Notes: generated from the letters alone by a model not told the origin. A stretch of 64,000 bases of DNA from CADEED01 sp043747875 (GCA_043747875.1 JAYTOI010000098.1:1-64000); one strand, 5' to 3'; numbered from the stretch's first letter, positions 29,919-38,499 are shown. A program made the numbers and translations.

Positions 29919-31149
29919 CGCCTCGGAGATAGTCGTCAGCGGCCTCGGCGTCACGACCGCGATCGGCCAGGGCAAGGCGCGGTTCATCGCCGCGCTGCTG
30001 GAGGGCGTCGGTCGTTTCCACACGATGCAACGCCCGGGCCGGCAATATCCGGCCGGAACTGACGCCGCCAGCCAGTTCCTCGGCGCGGAAATCGATTCGC
30101 TCGAGATCCCGGCCGGCATCCCGCGCGCCATGCTGCGCACGGCATCGCTCACCGGGCAGGTGGCGCTCACCACGCTGCATGAAGCCTGGGCGGATGCGGG
30201 CTTGTCGAACGTCGACCCGACGCGCATCGGGCTCATCGTCGGCGGCTCCAACGTCCAGCAGCGCGAACTCACGCAGACTCACGAGGCGTACCGTCAGAAG
30301 CCGCAGTTCCTGCGGCCCGCGTACGCGATGTCGTTCATGGACAGCGACGTGTGCGGCATGTGCACCGAGGCCTTCGGCATCGAAGGGATGGCCTACACGC
30401 TGGGCGGCGCATCGGCCAGCGGTCAGCTCGCGGTGCTCCAGGCCATTCGTGCCGTCGAATCCGGACAGGTCGACGTGTGCATTGCGCTGGGCGCGTTGAT
30501 GGATCTTTCTTTCTGGGAATGCCAGGGGTTCCGATCGCTGGGCGCGATGGGCTCCGATGCCTTCGCGAGCGAGCCCCAACTGGCGTGCCGCCCGTTCGAC
30601 CAGCGCCGCGATGGATTCATCTTCGGCGAAGCCTGTGGCGCCATCGTCATCGAGAAGGCGGCAACGGCGCGTCGTGAGCACGTGAAACCCTATGCGCGCG
30701 TCGCGGGCTGGGCCATGAAGATGGATGCGAACCGCGGCGCCAACCCTTCGTTCGACGGCGAGGTCCGCGTCATCCAGCAGGCGCTGCATAAGGCCGGCCT
30801 GAGCGCGCACGACATCGACTATGTGAATCCGCACGGCAGCGGCTCAGGTGTCGGCGATGAAACGGAGCTGCGTGCGTTTGCCCAGTGCGGGCTGCAGCAC
30901 GCCTACATCAATGCGACCAAGTCGCTCACGGGCCATGGGTTGAGCGCTGCCGGCGCCGTGGAGCTCGTCGCCACGCTGCTGCAAATGCAGGCGGGCGCCT
31001 TGCACCCGACCCGGAACCTGGACGAGCCGATGGACGAGAACTGGAACTGGGTGCGGCAGAAAGCCGTGCCCCATGCGATCCAGCGCGCGTTGAAGATGAG
31101 CATGGGCTTCAGCGGCGTGAACTCGGCGCTGTGCCTGGAAAGACTATAG
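29905..31149 (+). CDS. Decarboxylating ketosynthase of the beta-branching cassette
   Basis: 414 residues of the KS fold. The active-site Cys is replaced by Ser170 (GGASASG), while the histidine motifs NPHGSGSG and SLTGHG are kept. This is the normal state for PksF/CurC-type enzymes that decarboxylate malonyl-ACP and do not condense. It completes the five-gene cassette. It overlaps the donor ACP gene and is the last recognisable biosynthetic gene in the operon. Confidence 0.93.
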   Translation: MPSCDASEIVVSGLGVTTAIGQGKARFIAALLEGVGRFHTMQRPGRQYPAGTDAASQFLGAEIDSLEIPAGIPRAMLRTASLTGQVALTTLHEAWADAGLSNVDPTRIGLIVGGSNVQQRELTQTHEAYRQKPQFLRPAYAMSFMDSDVCGMCTEAFGIEGMAYTLGGASASGQLAVLQAIRAVESGQVDVCIALGALMDLSFWECQGFRSLGAMGSDAFASEPQLACRPFDQRRDGFIFGEACGAIVIEKAATARREHVKPYARVAGWAMKMDANRGANPSFDGEVRVIQQALHKAGLSAHDIDYVNPHGSGSGVGDETELRAFAQCGLQHAYINATKSLTGHGLSAAGAVELVATLLQMQAGALHPTRNLDEPMDENWNWVRQKAVPHAIQRALKMSMGFSGVNSALCLERL

Positions 31150-31171
31150 ACCGAGACGTACGCGAGGTACC

Positions 31172-31480
31172 GTGTTTCCCCCTTCCGATCCTGAGGCGCC
31201 TGCACTCTCCGAGCGCTGGCCGCACATTGCCAAACTACTGGCGAACGCCGGTCACATCACCATCGGCAACATCGCGCCCGTCGCCGGCGCAGCCGTGGCC
31301 GCGACGGCGCACACGCTGTTCGCCACCATCGTGCGCCGGCCGCAGGAATCCTTTGAGCAACTGCTGCAGCGTCTCGATCACGCCATCGGGCTGGCGCTCA
31401 ACGAAGGCAAGCGCACCAATGAGCTGAAAGACGGGCACTTCGCGCTCGCCACGCCGAAAACGCGCAAACGCATCCAATAG
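31172..31480 (+). CDS. Small hypothetical protein, possibly last gene of the biosynthetic operon
   Basis: 102 residues from GTG 31172, with GAGG 4 bp upstream. It has one Ala-rich hydrophobic stretch (about residues 29-52), then a charged helix and a basic C-terminus. No family recognised. It lies 22 bp after the decarboxylating KS gene and could be co-transcribed, but nothing in it suggests a polyketide role. Confidence 0.5.
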   Translation: MFPPSDPEAPALSERWPHIAKLLANAGHITIGNIAPVAGAAVAATAHTLFATIVRRPQESFEQLLQRLDHAIGLALNEGKRTNELKDGHFALATPKTRKRIQ

Positions 31481-31578
31481 CGTCGCGTCCGGTGTACTCC
31501 GCAGTGGGCCGCCCTGGCCATTGCTGCAACCTCATCTTGGGCAATAACATCTGGTTCCGGAGAGCCAGAGGTGTGTCG

Positions 31579-32000
31579 ATGGGGTCCCCACTGAAAACAG
31601 AAGAGAACAAAGCGGTCGCACGCAGGTTTTTCGAGCTCTTCACCGCCAGCGACATCGACGGTGCCCTGAACACCATGGCCGACGACGCAACCTGGTGGAT
31701 ACCGGGCAAGAAGGAGCGTTCGCCGAACGCGGGCCTGTATCCAAAGACAAGATCGGGCGCCTGTTCCATCGGATGGTCGGCGCACTCGAGAACGGGCTGA
31801 CGATGTCGGTGTTATCTTGTCTGGCGGAAGGCGATCAGGTCGCGCTCGAAGTCGTTTCCGCGGGAGATCTGAAGAACGGACGACAGTACCGGCAGGAGTA
31901 CCACATGCTCATGAAGTTCAGGGACGGGAAGATTGCGTCGGTGCGGGAATACCTGGACACCCAGCACGCCAACGACGTATGGGTTGCGCCACTCGTTTAA
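31579..32000 (+). pseudogene. SnoaL/ketosteroid-isomerase-like protein, frameshifted
   Basis: The first part (ENKAVARRFFELFTASDID...DDATWWIPG) and the second (LFHRMVGALENG...REYLDTQHANDVW) together make one normal-length (~140 aa) SnoaL-like/NTF2-fold protein, but they are in different frames. The switch falls near 31735-31745 and fits the loss of one base. The fold has no fixed reaction. ATG 31579 has AGAGG 8 bp upstream. This is either a recent pseudogene or a sequencing/assembly error. Confidence 0.7.
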
Positions 32001-32014
32001 CTCCACCCGATGCA

Positions 32015-32275
32015 ATGAAGAAACTGAAACACGAGGGCGAGCTGTTCAAGGCGGGACTGCTCGCAGCGATGAAATACGCGCAAGAGCGCGGCGCCGTCGA
32101 ATTCGAACCGACCGATTCCGCGAGCCAGAAATTGCTCTACGTTTACCGGCTGCTGGTGCACGACAAGATGATTCAGCCGCTGCCCGAAGACCAGGTCGCG
32201 GAGAGCACCATGCGGCACAAGCTGGCGATCTGGTATTCGAAGCAACTGCCGAAGGATCACCCGCTGCTGAAGTGA
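32015..32275 (+). CDS. Small conserved-looking hypothetical protein
   Basis: 86 residues, charged and largely helical, ending STMRHKLAIWYSKQLPKDHPLLK across residues 64-86. The C-terminal ~27 residues are echoed by a fragment at 36757-36838, so the family occurs at least twice here. No function recognised. GTG of the next gene starts 4 bp after the stop. Confidence 0.6.
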   Translation: MKKLKHEGELFKAGLLAAMKYAQERGAVEFEPTDSASQKLLYVYRLLVHDKMIQPLPEDQVAESTMRHKLAIWYSKQLPKDHPLLK

Positions 32276-32278
32276 TCT

Positions 32279-33487
32279 GTGACTGGCCAAGGCTCTAACC
32301 CGATCATTCATTGGCTCGAAGACGGCAAGGCATTCGAGGCTCGGTGGCGCTCTCATAGCGATGCGCCGCCTGCCACGCGCGTCGTGGTCGCCGACGGGAA
32401 AATGACAGCAGACCAGGCCTATGGTCTGGCGTGTCAAGGGACTGCGATTCTCTGGCGCGGCGACTTTCAAGAGGCGCGCCAGATGTTGACTGCGCTGGGG
32501 AAGCGCGCGGATCGTCCGCAGCGTAGAACACAGAGTAGATCGCGAATTTCAGCCGCGACTTCATTGGCCGAAACTTCAGTCGCGAATTCATCCGCCAATC
32601 CGGCCGAAGCATTCCATCTCTACCGACAAGCGAGGTCGCAACGTGCCCGCACGTTGAACTCGCTCTTGATCCCGCTCAACGACGACTACTCGATCCCGTT
32701 GCGAAGAGCGCCCGATATCCGGCAAGCGTGCGCGGAGGCCTACGGTCCCGCGGAGGCTGCATCGGTCACATCGCTGCGAGCCTTGCTCGGCGCGATCGGT
32801 GCGCACGAGTGGCGCACGAAAGGCATCGACATTCCGGAAGCAGGCGGCCGGATCTATCCACACTTCGGCGTCTTCGCGCCGATCCGCCGTGAGTACGTCG
32901 ACCTCATCGCTACGGCGCCTCTGCCAGGCGTGTGCAATCTATCGAGCGTTGCGTTCGATATCGGCACGGGCACCGGTGTGCTGGCCGCAGTGCTGGCACG
33001 GCGGGGCATAGAACGCGTGGTCGCGACCGATCTGGATCCGCGCGCGCTGGCGTGTGCGCGTGAGAACGTCAGACAGTTAGGGCTTTCAGAGCGCATCGAT
33101 GTCGTGCAGGCGGATCTTTTTCCCGAAGGCCGCGCGGCGCTGGTGATCTGCAACCCGCCCTGGATTCCCGCTCGGCCGAACTCGCCCATGGAAAGCGGGA
33201 TCTACGATCCCGACAGCCGGATGCTGCGCGGATTCCTGGCGAAGCTGACAGAGCACCTTACGCCGGGCGGCGAGGGGTGGTTGATCCTTTCCGACCTGGC
33301 GGAGCATTTGCGCTTGAGGACCCGCGCGCAGTTGTTAGACGAGTTCGAGGCGGCGGGGTTGCGCGTACTGGGGCGAATCGATGTGCCGCCACGACATCCG
33401 CGAGCGGCTGATAAGACGGACGTGCTCCATCCCGCGCGCGCGGCTGAAATCACTTCGCTGTGGCGGCTCGGGACGCTCAGCGCGTGA
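32279..33487 (+). CDS. Class I SAM-dependent methyltransferase, HemK/PrmC-like
   Basis: 402 residues. The C-terminal half is a Rossmann methyltransferase: motif I FDIGTGTGVLA (near residue 222), acidic ATDLDP, and the NPPW motif in VICNPPWIP that marks enzymes methylating an amide or exocyclic amino nitrogen. The N-terminal ~130 residues have low similarity to anything recognised and include a Ser/Arg-rich stretch. Starts at GTG 32279. It ends 4 bp before the convergent pseudouridine synthase gene. Substrate unknown. Confidence 0.75.
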   Translation: MTGQGSNPIIHWLEDGKAFEARWRSHSDAPPATRVVVADGKMTADQAYGLACQGTAILWRGDFQEARQMLTALGKRADRPQRRTQSRSRISAATSLAETSVANSSANPAEAFHLYRQARSQRARTLNSLLIPLNDDYSIPLRRAPDIRQACAEAYGPAEAASVTSLRALLGAIGAHEWRTKGIDIPEAGGRIYPHFGVFAPIRREYVDLIATAPLPGVCNLSSVAFDIGTGTGVLAAVLARRGIERVVATDLDPRALACARENVRQLGLSERIDVVQADLFPEGRAALVICNPPWIPARPNSPMESGIYDPDSRMLRGFLAKLTEHLTPGGEGWLILSDLAEHLRLRTRAQLLDEFEAAGLRVLGRIDVPPRHPRAADKTDVLHPARAAEITSLWRLGTLSA

Positions 33488-33491
33488 GCTC

Positions 33492-34253
33492 TCAGAACTT
33501 CTCGTCGGGCCGCAAGTAGCGCCACTTGCCCACGGGTAAGCCTCCCAACGGGACGTTGCCGCTGCGGACGCGCTTCAATCCGGTCACAAACAGACCCACC
33601 AGCTCGCACATGCGCCGGATCTGCCGCTTGCGGCCCTGGCGCAGTACGAAGCGCAGCTGGTGTTCGTTCTGCCATGACACGATTGCGGGCTTGAGCTTCA
33701 CGCCGTCGAGCGTCAGGCCGTGCTGCAGGCGTTTCATCCCGTCGGGTGTGAGAGTGCCTTCGACCCGCACGAGGTATTCCTTCTCGACCGAGGAGTCCTC
33801 GCCAATCAACTGCTTTGCGACGCGTCCATCCTGGGTGAGCACCAGCAGTCCGGTGGAGTCGATGTCCAGTCGGCCGGCAGGGGCGAGCGCGCGCAGATGT
33901 CCCAGCTGGAACTGGGTAGGCGAGGGATCCGCTGCCCAGCGATTCTCCGGACGGATCAGCACGATGGCGGGTTCGTAGCCGTCTTCGGCCTGGCCGGAGA
34001 CATAGCCCACCGGCTTGTGCAGCAGGATGGTGACCTGTCCGCTCTGGTGTTCACGCGCGGCCGGATCGATCTCGATGTGTGCGTCGGGTGACACCCGTAC
34101 GCCGAGGGTGTCGACGACTTGCCCATCTACTTTCACCCAGCCGCTGGTGATCCAGCGATCCGCCTCGCGCCGCGAGCACAGGCCGAGTTCGCCCATGCGC
34201 TTGGAGAGGCGCGGGTGGTCGGCGTTTTCTGGAGATGGGGGAGGGTGGGTCAT
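33492..34253 (-). CDS. 23S rRNA pseudouridine synthase, RsuA/RluF-like
   Basis: 253 residues starting at the ATG at 34253 (MTHPPP). It has an N-terminal S4 RNA-binding domain (RLSKRMGELGLCSRREAD, near residues 15-32) and then the catalytic domain with AGRLDIDSTGLLVLTQDGR, whose Asp is the nucleophile. The C-terminal RQGRKRQIRRM is typical of the RluB/E/F branch. A housekeeping gene, not related to its neighbours. RluF is the best guess within the family. Confidence 0.85.
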   Translation of the reverse strand: MTHPPPSPENADHPRLSKRMGELGLCSRREADRWITSGWVKVDGQVVDTLGVRVSPDAHIEIDPAAREHQSGQVTILLHKPVGYVSGQAEDGYEPAIVLIRPENRWAADPSPTQFQLGHLRALAPAGRLDIDSTGLLVLTQDGRVAKQLIGEDSSVEKEYLVRVEGTLTPDGMKRLQHGLTLDGVKLKPAIVSWQNEHQLRFVLRQGRKRQIRRMCELVGLFVTGLKRVRSGNVPLGGLPVGKWRYLRPDEKF

Positions 34254-34343
34254 GCAGTGAGGCTGGTGCGTATTGTAGTTCCATCTGCCGGCATCGATCT
34301 TCGCCCTGGCGTCGGATGCAGTCGGGTCTGAATTTGCGTCGCG

Positions 34344-34361
34344 TCGATGATGGATTGGACG
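34344..34361 (+). repeat. Fragment of dispersed ~95-bp repeat
   Basis: Eighteen bases (TCGATGATGGATTGGACG) match the 5' end of the repeat found in full at 35852, 41478, 50059 and 53334. It lies just past the 3' end of the acyltransferase gene at 34368. Confidence 0.6.
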
Positions 34362-34367
34362 CACCCC

Positions 34368-35618
34368 TCAACCGCAACCAAGAGTTGGCCGGACACAAAC
34401 CTGCCGCTTCAGCAGAAGCCGGTCTCGAAGACGTAAAAACGGGCGCTCGATCAGCCACCAGAGTACTGCGCCGCCAGCGATGCCCGAAGCGTAGTAGATG
34501 ACAACGCCTTGGCTGCCAGTCAGGCTCTCGGGGCTCAGCAGTAGTTGAACTGCATGACTCGTCATCTTGTGTGAAAGGTACAGGCTGTAAGAAATCGTTG
34601 CGATCATCGCCACGCCGGGTACGCGCCAGTTTGGGAACAATCGTTCCCAGCTGAGCGACGCCGATAGAAGAAGCGCACAACCGAGCGAGAACAGCGGATA
34701 GCCAAAGACAGCCCCAACAAACGTCAACCCTGGCCCGCCGACAAAAGGCGTCGGCGGAAAATGAAACAAGAAGCCGGCCGCGGAAATGCATGCCAGGCCC
34801 AGGCCCAGTGTGAGCCGAGGATCTGCGTAGCGCCTCCAGTGTTCCGGATGAAAGCAACGATACGCCGCCAGCAGCACGCCGAAGATCAGCCCGTCCAGTC
34901 GGCAATACGTCGGGTAATAGATTGCCGTCAGGTACTCGGGCACAAAGGCAAAGTTGCCATCCGCCGCTGCTTCCCCGAGCGGTATCCAAAGAAGAGCTCG
35001 CAAAATCATGCCACCGCAAAGCAACACGCCAGCGATCAGCAGAGTCCAGCCACGCCACCGACGCCTGATCAACAACACCAGTGCAGGCATCATCAGATAG
35101 AAGTGTTCTTCGACGCACAACGACCACGCATGCGTGAACGCACCGGTGGCGCGGAAGTCGAGTCCGAAGTTCATCGTGAACGTAAGGAAGCGCCACGTCG
35201 GCTGCATGGTGGTGTCTTCGCTCAAGACCGGGGCGAACTCGTACAACGCGAGCACGAAAAGAAACGCAGGCAGAATGCGAAACGAGCGCTTCAAATAGAA
35301 CTCTCGCAGCGATGGCCGCCGACCTTCAGCGATGGGCGTGAGTAACTGCGTGCCAATGAGGAAGCCGCTGAGCACGAAGAACAGATCCACGCCGGTCCAG
35401 CTGAACGTCCTCAACCCCTCGAGCGCATCCAATCGCGACGGTCGAGGGACATGCCAAAGCATCACGAGCAGGATGGCGATCGCGCGCAATACATCCGGGC
35501 CAGCCGAACGCGGGCGACTCCGAGCAGACTCCGCGGGGACCGCTGTCGAGCGAGACCATTCGTTCTGTTTAGTGAACCCTTCGCCCGATACCGACATGTG
35601 GCCCTCAACCCCAGGCAC
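34368..35618 (-). CDS. Acyltransferase-3 family integral membrane protein (OafA/YrhL-like)
   Basis: About 400-416 residues with ten or so transmembrane helices. N-terminal signature: DVLRAIAILLVMLWHV, then FSWTGVDLFFVLSGFLIG and the catalytic Arg region FYLKRSFRILPAF. These enzymes O-acetylate surface polysaccharide or lipid from the membrane. The first ATG (35618) adds 7 residues before MSVSGEG (35597), which may be the true start. An isolated gene with no visible partner. Confidence 0.85.
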   Translation of the reverse strand: MPGVEGHMSVSGEGFTKQNEWSRSTAVPAESARSRPRSAGPDVLRAIAILLVMLWHVPRPSRLDALEGLRTFSWTGVDLFFVLSGFLIGTQLLTPIAEGRRPSLREFYLKRSFRILPAFLFVLALYEFAPVLSEDTTMQPTWRFLTFTMNFGLDFRATGAFTHAWSLCVEEHFYLMMPALVLLIRRRWRGWTLLIAGVLLCGGMILRALLWIPLGEAAADGNFAFVPEYLTAIYYPTYCRLDGLIFGVLLAAYRCFHPEHWRRYADPRLTLGLGLACISAAGFLFHFPPTPFVGGPGLTFVGAVFGYPLFSLGCALLLSASLSWERLFPNWRVPGVAMIATISYSLYLSHKMTSHAVQLLLSPESLTGSQGVVIYYASGIAGGAVLWWLIERPFLRLRDRLLLKRQVCVRPTLGCG

Positions 35619-35851
35619 GACTATTCCCCTGAACCGTCAGCAAAGCCGTGCTCGCTCGTACGCATAGTATGGTGTGTATCGGCCGAGGCGTCGCCGGAGC
35701 CGCCGCTAATCACCGGTCGATGATTGTCTCTTGCGTCGAAGGCGCATTTTGCTCTCGCGGGATGGCCGGATTTTGGGAATAAACTATGGTCACCTTGTGC
35801 GGCCACGCATAACAAGCGCGTTAGCCCAAAACCTTTGCTAGCTCGCGCTCC
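35619..35851. other. Intergenic region upstream of the acyltransferase gene
   Basis: No convincing gene in this 348-bp gap (35619-35966). It holds the promoter of the minus-strand acyltransferase gene, a short segment near 35805-35828 with GCATAAC and GTTAGCC words that look like integron recombination half-sites but are too close together to form an attC, and then the dispersed repeat listed next. Confidence 0.4.
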
Positions 35852-35948
35852 GATGATGGATTGGACGGACGGTCGCTAAATCGGTTTGAGCATCAATAGT
35901 TTTGCGTCAACTGGGAAGGCTTGTCTCCTTTACGTCTCCTCAATCGCG
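35852..35948 (+). repeat. Dispersed ~95-bp repeat, copy A
   Basis: Starts GATGATGGATTGGACGGAC, continues TCGCTAAATCG, then a variable centre with ATCAATAGTTTTGCGT, and ends GTCTCCTTTACGTCTCCT. It lies between the acyltransferase and vapC genes, 18 bp beyond the vapC stop. On the minus strand the last third can be read as a peptide ending KGDKPSQLTQNY, and the other copies give similar short C-termini. Confidence 0.85.
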
Positions 35949-35966
35949 CTTCTCGCGGTCGCGCGA

Positions 35967-36374
35967 CTAAGTGTTACCCGAAACGGAGATGAATCCGGCA
36001 AGTTTCAGCGCCTTGGTGTCGAACGTCGCCGTAGCCTGGCAACCTAACCGTCGATTACGGGCTTCGATCAGGCAATCCGCAAATTCGGCGACCGAGTCCT
36101 TCCAAGAGTAGAGAGCGTGTTCAACCGAGGGCTCGTCCTCGAAGGCCAAATCTGCCGCGTCTAACAACGTGGAAAAAGCCGACAGGATTTCCGACTTTGA
36201 GAGCTCGTAACGGCTCCGCAGCACCCATTCAGTTTCCAGTAATACCAACAGACTGACGAGCGCAGGTTCGTCCTTATCAGCTTCGCGCTTGATCAGTCGA
36301 CGCGCTTTCTCGAACTGCTGCTGATCATCGCGAACCAAGTACCGAACGAGGACATTGGTGTCTAGGCCGAGCAC
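35967..36374 (-). CDS. vapC: VapC-type PIN-domain RNase toxin
   Basis: 135 residues with the PIN-domain acidic residues: Asp5 in LGLDTNVLVRYL, Glu in LLETEWVL, Asp in FADCLIEARN and Asp in TATFDTKAL. PIN toxins cut RNA (often tRNA or rRNA) using a divalent metal. GTG start, sharing one base with the stop of the upstream antitoxin gene (TAGTG), so the two are translationally coupled. Normal length; nothing missing. Confidence 0.9.
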   Translation of the reverse strand: MLGLDTNVLVRYLVRDDQQQFEKARRLIKREADKDEPALVSLLVLLETEWVLRSRYELSKSEILSAFSTLLDAADLAFEDEPSVEHALYSWKDSVAEFADCLIEARNRRLGCQATATFDTKALKLAGFISVSGNT

Positions 36375-36598
36375 TACCGTGACAACAATTCAACGGGTAC
36401 GGCTTTTCTGCCCTTCTTGTGCAGCAGACCCGCGAGTTCCGAAACGCGCTTGTTCTTTACCCGCATGATGACGACACCGTCCGGCATCAGCGTAAAAGTC
36501 ATCCTGTCGCCGGCCTTCATGTTCAGACCATCGCGAATTGCCTTTGGGATTGTGGTTTGACCTTTGCTGGTCAAGGTTGCATCGGTGCTCATCGCCAA
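36374..36598 (-). CDS. vapB: AbrB/MazE-type antitoxin of the VapBC pair
   Basis: 74 residues with a swapped-hairpin AbrB DNA-binding domain (LTSKGQTTIPKAIRDGL, then GDRMTFTLMPDG) and a C-terminal tail that would neutralise the toxin. Start ATG 36598 (MAMSTDATL). The perfect dyad at 36606-36634, just upstream, is the likely autoregulatory operator. Confidence 0.9.
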   Translation of the reverse strand: MAMSTDATLTSKGQTTIPKAIRDGLNMKAGDRMTFTLMPDGVVIMRVKNKRVSELAGLLHKKGRKAVPVELLSR

Positions 36599-36605
36599 CT
36601 CCTTA

Positions 36606-36634
36606 GTCCTTACCGAATTGAGTATAGTAAGGAC
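36606..36634. promoter_or_regulatory. Operator dyad upstream of vapBC
   Basis: Perfect 8-bp inverted repeat GTCCTTAC and GTAAGGAC separated by 13 bp, lying 8 bp upstream of the vapB ATG. This fits repression by a VapB dimer or the VapBC complex. Confidence 0.75.
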
Positions 36635-36756
36635 CGTCGTGGCGGTGCAAGACGTGGCAAGGTTCCAGGTATTTGCGCGTCAGCTTCGCTTACTGGATGG
36701 CGTCCTGAATTGGTTGATGTCATTCGCCATTCTTCATCTCTGTCGTCTTACCGGGG

Positions 36757-36838
36757 AGTCGCGGAAACCACCACGCGGCACAAGCTGGCTGGCTGGTATT
36801 CGATGCAGCTGCCGAAGGAGCACCCGCTACTGAAGTGA
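36757..36838 (+). pseudogene. 3' fragment of a small hypothetical gene (paralogue of 32015-32275)
   Basis: About 27 codons reading RHKLAGWYSMQLPKEHPLLK to a TGA stop match the C-terminus of the 86-residue protein at 32015-32275. No upstream part or start is present. Confidence 0.7.
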
Positions 36839-36970
36839 TCCCAAGCTTTCGTTGGGTTCCGGCCCCGACGCTCGGCAAACCTGGCTAGTGCGCATATATA
36901 AGTACCTGCTGAATGAGCGATTTTGCGACATTCCTACTGAATTGCGCGTAAATACGTCGTTTTAACTCAT

Positions 36971-37035
36971 AGTTATGCGTAGAATTACGACATTCTTGGG
37001 CCGGCGGCGCCCAGTTATGCGGAGATCAGCGACAT
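36971..37035. promoter_or_regulatory. Imperfect 23-bp direct repeats in the fic promoter
   Basis: Two copies (36971-36993 and 37013-37035) share AGTTATGCG, AGA and CGACAT in the same spacing, 42 bp apart. The second ends inside the ATG of the downstream gene. The region 36839-37033 is otherwise AT-rich and non-coding. Likely binding sites for the N-terminal regulatory domain of the following protein; inferred. Confidence 0.5.
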
Positions 37036-38482
37036 GCCGCTCCTCACGGCCGGGGACGACAAAGCGGAGGCTAGGCGACTCCAGCGCTGGGCCAAGCAGG
37101 GCCGGCTGCGACGCATCTATGCCGGCATCTACACCGACGATCTCGCCCAGCCATTGGAAACCGTCGTCCGCCGCGAGCTGCTCGCGCTCTGCGCGCTCGT
37201 CGCGCCGGGCGCCATCCTGTCGCATCGCTCGGCACTGGAAAGCAGCCGGACCACCGCAGCCGGAAATGTATTCCTCACCGGACCGCAGCGCCGGGATTTC
37301 AAACTACCCGGCGTCACACTGCGGATGGTCATGGGCGTAGGGCCTTTGGAGTCGGACATCCGCGTTCCCACCCTGAGTGGCGATGTCTACATCGCGAGTC
37401 AGGCACGCGCGCTACTCGAAAACTTGAGCGCAAGCCGCGGCGATGCGGCGGAGCGGCGCACCGTGGGGGCCGAGGGCGTAGAGGCCTGGCTCGATCGGTT
37501 CATCAGTCGTGATCTCGGCGATGGGGTCAACAAGCTGCGCGATGCCGCGCGCGGCGTTGCCGAACCGCTCGGGCTTCAAAAGGAATTCGCACGACTGGAT
37601 ACCATCATCGGCACGCTGCTCGGGACGCGCACGTCGCGCATGCACGCACCAACGGCTATGGCCCGCGCCGCTGGCAGTCCGTATGACGACGCACGTGTGA
37701 CGCTCTTTCAGACGTTGGCCGAAGCGCTGCAATGGGATCCACTGCAGGTGCCCGATGCGGACCCGAAAGCAGACAGCAACCTGCAGGCCTTTGTCGAAAC
37801 CTATTTCTCCAACTACATTGAGGGGACCGAGTTCGAGCTGGAAGAGGCGCACGACATCGTGGTCCATGGTCGGCCGCTGCAGTATCGCGAAGACGATTCG
37901 CACGACATCCTGGGTACGTATCAGGCGATTCTGAAATCGAAGGCTGATCCTGCCGTACCACAGGACTTCGTCGCCTTCGTGACGCAGCTTCGGGAGTGGA
38001 ATGCGCGTGTCATCGAATCGCGGCACGCGAAGAATCCGGGCGAGTTCAAGACGCAGGTGAATCGTGCGGGCAACACGGTATTCGTTGCGCCTGAGCTCGT
38101 CATCGGCACGCTCGGAAAGGGCTACGAAGTGATCATGAGCGCGGTGACTCCCGCCAATCGCGCCGCGCTGGCGGCGTTCGTGGTGGCAGAAGTGCATCCC
38201 TTCGCAGACGGTAATGGCCGTACGGCGCGCTTGGCAATGAACCTCTTTCTGAGCGGAGCGGGGCTGGCGCGCATCATTATTCCGACGGTCTATCGTGATG
38301 ACTACATTTCTGCCCTGAAGGCCATGTCTAACACCGCCCATTCCGTTCCGCTGGTCAGGATGCTCGCGCGTGCGGCAAGGTTCAGTCGATGGATCGACTT
38401 CGGTTCGCAGTCGGCGGCGTTTGCGGCGTTGAAGCAGTCGAAGGCGCTTGAGCGATCTGAGGTGGCCAAGCTCGTGTTTTGA
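37034..38482 (+). CDS. AbiEi-like antitoxin domain fused to a Fic domain
   Basis: 482 residues in two parts. Residues 1-~190 resemble the winged-helix AbiEi antitoxin family (RRLQRWAKQGRLRRIYAGIY, ILSHRSALE, and a later R-ALLENL segment). Residues ~235-450 form a Fic domain with the complete motif HPFADGNGRTAR near residue 388, and the inhibitory helix motif SNYIEG near 258, matching the (S/T)xxxE(G/N) that blocks ATP in autoinhibited Fic enzymes. Fic proteins transfer AMP to target proteins. Here an antitoxin-like DNA-binding domain and a toxin-like enzyme are one polypeptide. Start ATG 37034 lies at the end of a direct repeat. No separate partner gene. Confidence 0.85.
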   Translation: MPLLTAGDDKAEARRLQRWAKQGRLRRIYAGIYTDDLAQPLETVVRRELLALCALVAPGAILSHRSALESSRTTAAGNVFLTGPQRRDFKLPGVTLRMVMGVGPLESDIRVPTLSGDVYIASQARALLENLSASRGDAAERRTVGAEGVEAWLDRFISRDLGDGVNKLRDAARGVAEPLGLQKEFARLDTIIGTLLGTRTSRMHAPTAMARAAGSPYDDARVTLFQTLAEALQWDPLQVPDADPKADSNLQAFVETYFSNYIEGTEFELEEAHDIVVHGRPLQYREDDSHDILGTYQAILKSKADPAVPQDFVAFVTQLREWNARVIESRHAKNPGEFKTQVNRAGNTVFVAPELVIGTLGKGYEVIMSAVTPANRAALAAFVVAEVHPFADGNGRTARLAMNLFLSGAGLARIIIPTVYRDDYISALKAMSNTAHSVPLVRMLARAARFSRWIDFGSQSAAFAALKQSKALERSEVAKLVF

Positions 38483-38499
38483 TTTTGCATCGTCTAAGT

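Noticed and set aside
30400..30440. Loss of the active-site Cys in the last KS as a damaged gene
   Set aside because: Ser at this place is the normal state in decarboxylating KS of beta-branching cassettes.
35805..35828. An attC site beside repeat copy A
   Set aside because: GCATAAC and GTTAGCC words are only a few bases apart, too close for an attC stem, and no outer box follows within 150 bp.
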